Shown here one piece after another: positions 1 to 5,184 of a stretch of 5,184 bases of DNA; the stretch's first letter is position 1; every line of letters begins with the position of its first letter. The notes under the pieces were generated by a model that was not told the origin of the DNA, did no database searches, and saw only the letters and a program-made list of their open reading frames with translations. Position numbers and translations under genes: made by a program. The DNA is from Muribaculaceae bacterium (GTDB lineage Bacteria; Bacteroidota; Bacteroidia; Bacteroidales; Muribaculaceae): positions 1 to 5,184 of the forward strand of contig JAFZSS010000266.1 of NCBI GenBank assembly GCA_017619255.1, read 5' to 3'.

Positions 1-603
1 ATCAATGAACGACTCGGCATCGGGATGCTTGATGCTCACGGTGAGCATCAGGGCGCCACGACGGCCGTCCTGAGCCACCTCGCGGGTACTGTTGCTGTAA
101 CGCACCATGAAGGGCACAAGGCCCGTCGAGGTCAAGGCACTGTTCTTCACAGGAGAGCCTTTGGGGCGGATGTGCGAGAGGTCATGTCCCACGCCACCAC
201 GGCGCTTCATGAGCTGCACCTGCTCCTCGTCAATCTTGAGGATGCCGCCGTAGCTGTCGGGCTCACCATCGAGGCCGACCACAAAACAGTTGCTCAACGA
301 GCCCACCTGGAAGTCGTTGCCGATGCCCGCCATGGGACTGCCCTGGGGCACGATGTAACGGAAATGACTCATCAGGTCGAACAAGCGTTCCTCGCTCATC
401 GGGTTGGGATACTTTTTCTCGATTCGGTTAATTTCCCGTGCGATGCGACGGTGCATGTCATCAGGTGTCAATTCATAGAGATTACCGAAGGAATCTTTCA
501 AGGCATACTTCGAAGACCATACCCTGGCGGCAAGTTCATCGCCGTCAAAGTACTTCAACGAGGCCTCATAAGCTTGTTGATAAGTGTAGGTTTTTGCTTC
601 CAT
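1..603 (-). CDS. nrdJ: Adenosylcobalamin-dependent (class II) ribonucleotide reductase, N-terminal part
   Basis: The product reduces ribonucleotides to deoxyribonucleotides in the cytoplasm, using an adenosylcobalamin-generated radical. The frame is open from ATG at 603 to the left edge, giving 201 codons; the stop and the rest of the catalytic barrel are outside the window. Visible signatures are NPMSEERLF and IVPQGSPMAGIGN (about residues 67-95), GSLSNCFVVG (101-110) whose Cys106 should be the first cysteine of the active-site redox pair, LMKRRGGVGHDLSHIRPKG (131-149) matching the conserved RNR alpha-barrel segment, and QDGRRGALM (178-186). From memory the sequence is very close to Bacteroides proteins annotated as B12-dependent reductases, and there is no N-terminal ATP-cone, which argues against class I NrdA. 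The start is supported by the family N-terminus (MEAKTYTYQQAY) and a promoter about 70 bp upstream. No Shine-Dalgarno is seen. The gene is transcribed alone from 677-707. The RNR identity is near certain; class II rather than another class is a strong inference. Confidence 0.88.
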   Translation of the reverse strand, partial: MEAKTYTYQQAYEASLKYFDGDELAARVWSSKYALKDSFGNLYELTPDDMHRRIAREINRIEKKYPNPMSEERLFDLMSHFRYIVPQGSPMAGIGNDFQVGSLSNCFVVGLDGEPDSYGGILKIDEEQVQLMKRRGGVGHDLSHIRPKGSPVKNSALTSTGLVPFMVRYSNSTREVAQDGRRGALMLTVSIKHPDAESFID

Positions 604-676
604 TGCTATCTAATTGATTATTGGTTGGTTTCTTAAGGAATAGTTAAATGGGAATGCCACAACGGCAAAATCCTCG

Positions 677-707
677 CAAAGGTAATATGATTATTTTGAA
701 TAACAAA
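677..707 (-). promoter_or_regulatory. Candidate Bacteroidetes-type promoter of nrdJ
   Basis: On the minus strand TACCTTTG (684-677) matches the Bacteroidetes -7 consensus TAnnTTTG exactly. TTTG (707-704) lies 19 bp upstream, which is the expected spacing for the -33 element. Transcription would begin near position 671 and give a leader of roughly 68 nt before the nrdJ ATG. The sequence directly upstream is extremely A/T-rich, which could act like an UP element. The elements are seen directly; promoter activity is inferred. Confidence 0.72.
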
Positions 708-718
708 ATTTATGAGCG

Positions 719-740
719 TTTTTCTAAAATTTTTCTAAAA
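719..740. repeat. Exact tandem 11-bp A/T repeat (TTTTTCTAAAA x2)
   Basis: Two perfect copies of TTTTTCTAAAA abut at 719-729 and 730-740. They are followed by a degenerate run (AATTTTTAAA) that continues the T-tract/A-tract alternation. The period is close to one DNA helical turn. The array lies 12-33 bp upstream of the nrdJ -33 element, so the T-tracts are phased on one face of the DNA and could bend it or contact RNA polymerase. This function is inferred; the region is low-complexity and the repeat may be chance. Confidence 0.5.
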
Positions 741-851
741 AATTTTTAAATATCTGATTTTCAAGGTATTAATTTTTCTCGATTAAGGAAAAGTTGTCCA
801 AAATGGTTACCATGACCACTACAAAGTCACTCAAAACGAATAACTTGCAAC

Positions 852-885
852 AAAAAAAACGGGCACCCGCCTGAACGGGTACCCG
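852..885 (-). terminator. Rho-independent terminator of the OmpA-type lipoprotein gene
   Basis: Read on the minus strand, CGGGTACCCG (885-876), a 6-nt loop TTCAGG and CGGGTGCCCG (869-860) form a 10-bp stem with one G-U pair, followed directly by eight T residues (859-852). It begins 22 bp after the lipoprotein stop codon. The two arms belong to a tandem direct repeat whose unit is itself almost palindromic, so alternative small hairpins are possible. This is a textbook intrinsic terminator that should separate this gene from nrdJ. Confidence 0.9.
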
Positions 886-907
886 CCTGAAAAGTTACTG
901 GAAATGA

Positions 908-1597
908 TTACTGAAGCGTGCCGTCCTGGGCAGCCTTGATCATGTCCTCGTTGGCCGTGATGTAGATCTCGACACGACGGTTCTGGGCGCGACCGGCCTC
1001 AGTGTCGTTGCTGGCAACGGGATAGTCATAAGCCAGACCCTGGCTGGTCATACGGGCGGTAGGAACGCCAGCGTTGGTCAGGTAGTTCTTCACCTCGGTA
1101 GCACGAGCATTGGACACCTTCTCATTAGCTGCACGGGTTCCCACATTGTCGGTGTGGCCATAGATCTGGACATCAGTCTGCGGATTGTTCATCAGTGAAG
1201 TGGCGAACTTGTCGAGAGACGATTTGGCGTCCTCGCCCAACTTCGAGCTGTTGAAACCGAACAAGATACCATTGTCGAAGGTCACCTTGATAGCCTCGAA
1301 GCCGTTCACATCGGTGCAGGTGTCAACCTGTGCACCAGCGATCTTAGCAAGCTCTTCAGCCTGCTTGTCCATCTTCTTGCCGATGAGCGTGCCGGCAACA
1401 CCGCCAGCAACAGCACCGATAGCGCCACCGATGGCAGCACCCTTGCCCTTACCGATGAGGGCACCGATGCCTGCGCCGATGGCAGCACCACCACCAGCAC
1501 CGATCATACCACCCTTAGCGGTATTGTTCAATGAACCACAGCCCGAAAAACCGAGCATCAACATAGCACTCAATAATACACATAAAGTCTTTTTCAT
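908..1597 (-). CDS. Glycine-zipper OmpA-family outer-membrane lipoprotein (YiaD-like)
   Basis: The 229-residue product is a predicted lipoprotein that should link the outer membrane to peptidoglycan. A signal peptide (MKKTLCVLLSAMLMLGFSG) ends at a lipobox-like FSGC with Cys20 as the lipidation site; Phe at -3 is not the commonest residue. The residues after Cys20 (GSLNN) lack the acidic export signal of surface lipoproteins in Bacteroidetes, so a periplasm-facing anchor is inferred. Residues 29-76 form a glycine zipper rich in GxxxG, with a 16-residue internal repeat (GAAIG at 37 and 53). A short linker (77-108) carries a lone Cys94. The OmpA C-terminal domain spans about 110-214, with GHTDNVG (147-153), SNARA (162-166) and GRAQNRRVEI (202-211). 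Asp150 and Arg165 have the same spacing as E. coli OmpA D271 and R286, which bind diaminopimelate. ATG at 1597 is the only start that gives the signal peptide. The gene is monocistronic, with its own promoter and terminator. The exact role is unknown. Confidence 0.93.
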   Translation of the reverse strand: MKKTLCVLLSAMLMLGFSGCGSLNNTAKGGMIGAGGGAAIGAGIGALIGKGKGAAIGGAIGAVAGGVAGTLIGKKMDKQAEELAKIAGAQVDTCTDVNGFEAIKVTFDNGILFGFNSSKLGEDAKSSLDKFATSLMNNPQTDVQIYGHTDNVGTRAANEKVSNARATEVKNYLTNAGVPTARMTSQGLAYDYPVASNDTEAGRAQNRRVEIYITANEDMIKAAQDGTLQ

Positions 1598-1647
1598 ATT
1601 CTGTGATATTTAATGAATAATGTAAATTATTTATACCTTTCAATCGG

Positions 1648-1674
1648 CAAATATAATAATAAATTATTAAACAA
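1648..1674 (-). promoter_or_regulatory. Candidate promoter of the OmpA-type lipoprotein gene
   Basis: On the minus strand TATATTTG (1655-1648) is a perfect TAnnTTTG -7 element. The nearest TTG (1674-1672) is 16 bp upstream, a few bases closer than the usual 19-21, so the -33 assignment is uncertain. The predicted start is near 1642, giving a leader of about 45 nt. The leader (TTATTCATTAAATATCACAGAAT just before the ATG, split here for description) is A/T-rich and has no Shine-Dalgarno, as is common in Bacteroidetes. Confidence 0.55.
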
Positions 1675-1742
1675 CATGTTTTTAGACAAAAAAATAACAT
1701 GATGGTTTAATAAAACCCTTCAACATGACAGAAATCGGGATC

Positions 1743-1783
1743 AGCAAACAACACACGGCGACCGTACAGCAGGCCGCCGTGTG
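1743..1783 (-). terminator. Probable intrinsic terminator downstream of fbp
   Basis: On the minus strand CACACGGCGGCC (1783-1772) pairs with GGTCGCCGTGTG (1763-1752) around an 8-nt loop, making a 12-bp stem with one G-U pair. The following tract (TTGTTTGC) is only moderately T-rich. The hairpin starts 29 bp after the fbp stop codon. The stem is strong, but the imperfect T-tract makes termination efficiency uncertain. It could instead mainly stabilise the mRNA 3' end. Confidence 0.68.
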
Positions 1784-1812
1784 ATGCGTATATTTTATAA
1801 TGTATTCGAGCG

Positions 1813-3822
1813 TTAGCGCTTGTTGGTGATGGGACGCAAAGTGCGTTCCTTGAGGTCACCAGAGCGATAAGCGTCGAGTAGTTCCTTGAGGTCCTCGATC
1901 TGGGATTGGAGCTCAATGCCTATGTCGGTATCCTTCACATGCATGCGGTGGTTGGTCAGCTCAACGAGACTGCGCCTGGATTTAATGTCCTGGCCCAGAC
2001 GCACCGCCTCGTCAATTGACGAGAAGGGCTCATGCTGAACGAGTTCAAATCCACGAGAATGATAAACCAGCGTATAGCCGGCGATGCCTGTCTCGGGCTG
2101 ATAAGCCTTGGAGAAGCCGCCATCTATCACCATGAGTTTTCCGCCAGCCTTGATGGGATTCTCACCCTTGATGGTCTTGACAGGCACATGGCCGTTGATG
2201 ATATGGCGATGCTCGCCCTCGACACCGAATTCATCAAGAATCATGTCCACCACCTCAGCATTATCCCGCAAGTTGTAATAAGCACCCTTGATTTCTTTGT
2301 GGGTCTCCTTGTCGGCGATGAAGTAACGCTCAAAGGTCGCCATCTTGCTCTTGTCAAACGCAGGCGAGTCCTGTCCGCACCACAGATACCACAGGTAATC
2401 AAGCGCAAAAGCCCGCTCGTCGGGATCATCGCAGCCAAAGTATGCCGAGCGGATAAGATTGCCGGCACGCTTAAGCAAATCCTTGCCATGGAACTTCTCG
2501 CCACGGATTGTCACATCCTTCAAGGTGCCATCCTCGTTCAAGGGGATGGAAGCATGATAGAGCAGATTGCCGTTGGCAATGGTGTAGAGACAACCGTTGC
2601 GGAAGAGGCACTTCATGTGTTTGCGCAACTTCTCGCTCTCGGTAAACGACTGGTGGAGCTTCTCAACGATGTTCTGCTCCTCGGCACTCAATTTGTAAGG
2701 ATGCTTAGGAACCACTGTCGGGAAATTAGTGTCAAGCAACTCGTATTCCTTGCCATTGATCTTGATGACGCCCTTCTTGAGGTCCATCTTGTCAAGCAAT
2801 AGGCGGTCTTTCATGCCGAACTCGGGACGGCGCTTGATGGCCGCGGCCTCGAGTTTGAACTGGATGATGCTGATGGCCTTGTGCATCTGTGCCACGAGCT
2901 GTGCCGTGCGGGCGCGCTTCGGGTCCTTGGCGCTGCCGTCCTTGGGCAAGAAGCGGTCGCAGGGGTCACCGGCATAGGTGTCCATCGCGAAGGTAGCCAG
3001 AGGCAACAGATTGATGCCGTAGCCATCCTCGAGCACGCTGTGGTTGCCGTAACGCAGGGCGATACGAAGCACATTGGCGATACTGCAGTCATTGCCAGCA
3101 GCGGCACCCATCCACAGGATGTCATGGTTGCCCCACTGGATATCGAAATTATGGAAGCCGCACAGGATGTCCATAATCTTGTCGGGACTGGGACCACGGT
3201 CATAAACATCACCCAGGATGTGCAGCACATCGATGGTCAATTGCTGGATGAGGTTGCACATGGCGATAATGAAATCATCAGCCCGATGGGTCGAGATGAT
3301 GGTCCTGACAATCACATCGACATAAGCCTGCTTGTTCGGGTCACTGCTGTGTTCATGCAACAACTCCTGTATGATGTAGGAGAAGTCCTCCGGCAGGGCT
3401 TTGTGCACCTTGGAGCGGCTGTATTTCGATGACACATTGCGCCCCACCTTCACCAGACGGTTGATGGTGATGAAATACCAGTCATGGAGCTCATCCTGAT
3501 CGGTGATTGCCTCCTTTACCAGTTCCAGCTTCTCGGCCGGATAGTAGATGAGCGTACACAGGTCTTTCTGTTCTTTGGAGCCCAGAGAGTCATTGAAAAT
3601 CTCACCCACCTTGCGCTTGATGGTACCGCTGGCATTGCGCAGCACATGCTGGAAAGCCAGATACTCGCCGTGCAGGTCGGCCAGGAAGTGCTCGGTGCCC
3701 TTGGGCAGATTCAAGATGGCCTCAAGGTTGATGATCTCGGTGCTGGCAGTTGCCACATTCGGGAAACTGCGGGAGAGCAGCTTCAGGAAATAAAGGTCTC
3801 TTTTTCTTTTTGCAGGTTTCAT
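1813..3822 (-). CDS. fbp: Fructose-1,6-bisphosphatase class III
   Basis: This cytoplasmic gluconeogenic enzyme hydrolyses fructose 1,6-bisphosphate to fructose 6-phosphate and phosphate. The 669-residue product matches the length of the class III family (B. subtilis Fbp is about 670), which is built on a metallophosphoesterase core. Metal-binding and catalytic motifs appear in order: ADLHGEY (48-54), GDVYDRG (204-210), GNHD (231-234) and INGHVPV (542-548), followed by VIDGGFSKAYQ (565-575). A long insert (about 290-400) separates GNHD from the C-terminal half of the catalytic fold, as is usual for the class. The B. subtilis enzyme needs Mn2+ and is activated by phosphoenolpyruvate; similar control here is inferred. 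ATG at 3822 fits the family N-terminus, and no Shine-Dalgarno is visible. The gene follows the helicase by 47 bp without a convincing promoter, so co-transcription is likely. No frameshift or missing core motif is seen. Confidence 0.97.
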   Translation of the reverse strand: MKPAKRKRDLYFLKLLSRSFPNVATASTEIINLEAILNLPKGTEHFLADLHGEYLAFQHVLRNASGTIKRKVGEIFNDSLGSKEQKDLCTLIYYPAEKLELVKEAITDQDELHDWYFITINRLVKVGRNVSSKYSRSKVHKALPEDFSYIIQELLHEHSSDPNKQAYVDVIVRTIISTHRADDFIIAMCNLIQQLTIDVLHILGDVYDRGPSPDKIMDILCGFHNFDIQWGNHDILWMGAAAGNDCSIANVLRIALRYGNHSVLEDGYGINLLPLATFAMDTYAGDPCDRFLPKDGSAKDPKRARTAQLVAQMHKAISIIQFKLEAAAIKRRPEFGMKDRLLLDKMDLKKGVIKINGKEYELLDTNFPTVVPKHPYKLSAEEQNIVEKLHQSFTESEKLRKHMKCLFRNGCLYTIANGNLLYHASIPLNEDGTLKDVTIRGEKFHGKDLLKRAGNLIRSAYFGCDDPDERAFALDYLWYLWCGQDSPAFDKSKMATFERYFIADKETHKEIKGAYYNLRDNAEVVDMILDEFGVEGEHRHIINGHVPVKTIKGENPIKAGGKLMVIDGGFSKAYQPETGIAGYTLVYHSRGFELVQHEPFSSIDEAVRLGQDIKSRRSLVELTNHRMHVKDTDIGIELQSQIEDLKELLDAYRSGDLKERTLRPITNKR

Positions 3823-3869
3823 AGTTGTTGCTATAGCTTGATTTAAGTTTAAGGTACCTATATATAATT
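3823..3869 (-). other. Short helicase-fbp intergenic spacer
   Basis: The 47-bp spacer is A/T-rich (it contains TATATATAGG and TTAAACTTAAAT on the minus strand). It has neither a hairpin terminator nor a TAnnTTTG element. The nearest resemblance, TACCTTAA at 3856-3849, misses two consensus positions and has no TTG at the right distance. The best reading is that fbp is transcribed by read-through from the helicase promoter, which lies outside the window. Confidence 0.55.
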
Positions 3870-5184
3870 CTAACGAAAAGCGCTAACTGATATTATTGAA
3901 ATTCTCACTTTTTTACCCTTGATTTTGGCAGCCTGAAGGCGTTTCAACACGCCTTGCGCACTGTGACGCGGAACTGCTGCAAGGGCATAATGGTCGCGCA
4001 CATCGATGCGTCCGATGTCGCCGGCAGGAATACCGCCGTTGTTGGCGATGAACCCCATGATGTCGCCACGCGACAGTTTCTCCTTCTTGCCCGCCTGGAA
4101 GTATAATGTCGCCATCGGTGCTTGAGGCATCTCTCGGGCAGGATTCAGTTCCATTGTATCATCAACACTGATCCATTCGGGCAACGGCTCATTAGGAGCG
4201 GTGATGACATATGCCTCGCCATTAGCGTCCACACGCGCGGTGCGACCATTGCGGTGGATGTAGGCCTGCTCGCTCACGGGCAAGTGGTAATGGACGATGT
4301 GCTCCACTGTGTCGATGTCCAGGCCTCGCGAGGCCAAGTCGGTGGAAACCAACACATTAACGCTGCCATTGTTAAGCAGGGCGACAGCACACTCGCGTTC
4401 CTGCTGTTCCATTGCCCCGTGGTAGATGCCGGCGTCGATGCGGTTCTTGACGAGCCACTGATGGATGCGTTCCACACTCTCGCGGTAGTTGGCAAACACG
4501 ATGGTCTTGCCTCCCCTCAGGCTGAGCAACAGACGGTGCAATGTGTCGAGTTTGTCCTTGTTGTCGGCTAACACCTGCCAGACCGTGATGCGCTCGGCAG
4601 GCTGTTCTGTACCTTCCAGCACATTAAGCGTAAACGGATTGTGAAGGCGAACATAGTCGGGCACCACATCGAGCACGGTGGCCGATGCCAAGATGCGACG
4701 ATTCAGGTGCGGCATCTGTTTGAGCAGTTGCCGCATCTCGTCCTCAAAGCCCAGTTCCAGCGACTTGTCCATCTCGTCGAGCACCAGCAGGCGAGCGCCA
4801 CGCAGGTTGATGTGGCCACGCTTGTGATGGTCGAGCAAGCGGCCCGGCGTGGCAACGACGATGTCGGGCGTCACGGCCAACGAGGCTTTCTCGTCGGCCA
4901 CGGCATGACCGCCGTAGCACGGTGTGACCTTATAGCCGTCGGCAAGCTGCCGCAAGATTTCGGCAGTCTGCATCACCAACTCGCGTGACGGGGAAAGGGC
5001 AACGGCCTGCAACTGCTGCATCGGCGGCTTGAGAGCCTGGAGCAGACACAAAGCAAACGCTAGCGTCTTGCCCGTGCCCGTGGGTGAATAGAGCACCAAG
5101 TCTCCCCCACCCGTTTTCCATGCGTTGAGCGCTTGGCACTGCATGTCATTGAGCGCCTCAATGCCCATACGGTCCTTTACCAGC
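3870..5184 (-). CDS. dbpA: DbpA-type DEAD-box ATP-dependent RNA helicase, N-terminus cut by window edge
   Basis: The product is an ATP-dependent RNA helicase. E. coli DbpA acts on 23S rRNA hairpin 92 in large-subunit assembly, and the same role is inferred here. Counting from the Met at 5168, motifs are: Q-motif end (GIEALNDMQ, 2-10), motif I SPTGTGKT (28-35), Ia SPSREL (59-64), GG (86-87), Ib ATPGR (106-110), motif II DEMD (131-134) in place of DEAD, III SAT (162-164), IV IVFAN (223-227), V STDLASRGLDI (275-285) and VI HRNGRTAR (305-312). Residues from about 350 to the end match the DbpA RNA-binding domain (GDIMGFIANNGGI, GRIDV, LQAAKIKGKKVRI). The frame stays open upstream of this Met (LVKDR) to the right edge, and DbpA proteins have roughly 20 more residues before the Q motif, so the true start is outside the window. 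The stop is TAG. It lies upstream of fbp, probably in one transcript. The subfamily is supported by the C-terminal domain; the symbol is assigned by similarity. Confidence 0.92.
   Translation of the reverse strand, partial: LVKDRMGIEALNDMQCQALNAWKTGGGDLVLYSPTGTGKTLAFALCLLQALKPPMQQLQAVALSPSRELVMQTAEILRQLADGYKVTPCYGGHAVADEKASLAVTPDIVVATPGRLLDHHKRGHINLRGARLLVLDEMDKSLELGFEDEMRQLLKQMPHLNRRILASATVLDVVPDYVRLHNPFTLNVLEGTEQPAERITVWQVLADNKDKLDTLHRLLLSLRGGKTIVFANYRESVERIHQWLVKNRIDAGIYHGAMEQQERECAVALLNNGSVNVLVSTDLASRGLDIDTVEHIVHYHLPVSEQAYIHRNGRTARVDANGEAYVITAPNEPLPEWISVDDTMELNPAREMPQAPMATLYFQAGKKEKLSRGDIMGFIANNGGIPAGDIGRIDVRDHYALAAVPRHSAQGVLKRLQAAKIKGKKVRISIISVSAFR

Larger units (their letters stand above)
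604..907. other. AT-rich intergenic spacer between the OmpA-type lipoprotein gene and nrdJ
   Basis: This 304-bp stretch has no supportable gene. From right to left it holds the lipoprotein terminator (852-885), about 65 bp with no recognised signal apart from a small inverted repeat at 803-813, a very A/T-rich block with a tandem 11-bp repeat (719-740), the nrdJ promoter (677-707) and the nrdJ leader (about 604-671). The leader is too short for a cobalamin riboswitch. I saw no convincing NrdR box, although a weak one could be missed by eye. Confidence 0.7.

Noticed and set aside
25..636. 203-codon plus-strand open frame
   Set aside because: It is antisense to the N-terminal part of nrdJ. The minus-strand translation carries many RNR signatures, while this one has no recognisable motif.
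604..671. Possible cobalamin riboswitch upstream of the B12-dependent reductase
   Set aside because: The predicted leader is only about 68 nt and has no recognisable B12-box or multi-stem fold; cobalamin riboswitches are much longer.
648..749. 33-codon basic plus-strand frame (begins MGMPQRQNPRKG)
   Set aside because: It has no ribosome binding site or upstream promoter, overlaps the nrdJ promoter and A/T repeat on the opposite strand, and is no longer than chance allows.
1185..1613. Proline/alanine-rich plus-strand frame opposite the lipoprotein gene
   Set aside because: Its composition is the complement of glycine/alanine zipper codons. It also crosses the lipoprotein start, so it is a shadow.
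2032..3432. Long plus-strand frames of 256 and 183 codons (2032-2802, 2881-3432) inside fbp
   Set aside because: They are antisense shadows of a full-length, motif-complete fbp. Codon bias in GC-rich coding DNA often leaves the opposite strand open.
3849..3856. TACCTTAA as a possible -7 element for fbp
   Set aside because: Two of the six fixed consensus positions differ, and no TTG sits at the -33 distance.
1812..3887. 10-bp inverted repeat (GTTAGCGCTT at 1812-1821 and its complement at 3878-3887) flanking fbp, suggesting a mobile cassette
   Set aside because: Roughly a dozen 10-bp inverted matches are expected by chance in 5 kb. Both copies lie inside coding ends, and there is no target duplication or transposase.

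Overview
This 5.2-kb window looks like an ordinary core-genome stretch of a Bacteroidales bacterium (a Bacteroides, Prevotella or Muribaculaceae relative). This inference rests on three things. The coding sequence is moderately GC-rich and the spacers very AT-rich. The promoters match the Bacteroidetes pattern (TAnnTTTG at -7, TTG/TTTG near -33) and there are no clear Shine-Dalgarno sequences. The gene content also fits: a class III fructose-1,6-bisphosphatase, a B12-dependent ribonucleotide reductase of the type I associate with Bacteroides, and an OmpA-type lipoprotein.

All four genes lie on the minus strand, so they read right to left. From the right edge: (1) a DbpA-type DEAD-box RNA helicase (3870-5184) whose N-terminus lies outside the window; (2) after 47 bp with no convincing promoter, a full-length class III fructose-1,6-bisphosphatase (1813-3822), probably co-transcribed with the helicase and followed by a hairpin terminator (1743-1783); (3) a complete glycine-zipper OmpA-family lipoprotein (908-1597), with its own candidate promoter (1648-1674) and a very clear intrinsic terminator (852-885); (4) after a 304-bp AT-rich spacer with a good promoter (677-707), the first 201 codons of an adenosylcobalamin-dependent (class II) ribonucleotide reductase (1-603), which runs off the left edge.

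The genes serve separate housekeeping roles: ribosome assembly (helicase), gluconeogenesis (fbp), cell-envelope and peptidoglycan anchoring (lipoprotein) and dNTP synthesis (RNR). The signals suggest three transcription units: helicase-fbp, the lipoprotein alone, and nrdJ. I saw no mobile element, CRISPR array, tRNA/rRNA, riboswitch or novel multi-gene system. The second-look items are small: a 16-nt tandem repeat that forms the lipoprotein terminator, an exact 11-bp A/T tandem repeat upstream of the nrdJ promoter, a DEMD motif II in the helicase, and a 16-residue internal duplication in the glycine zipper.
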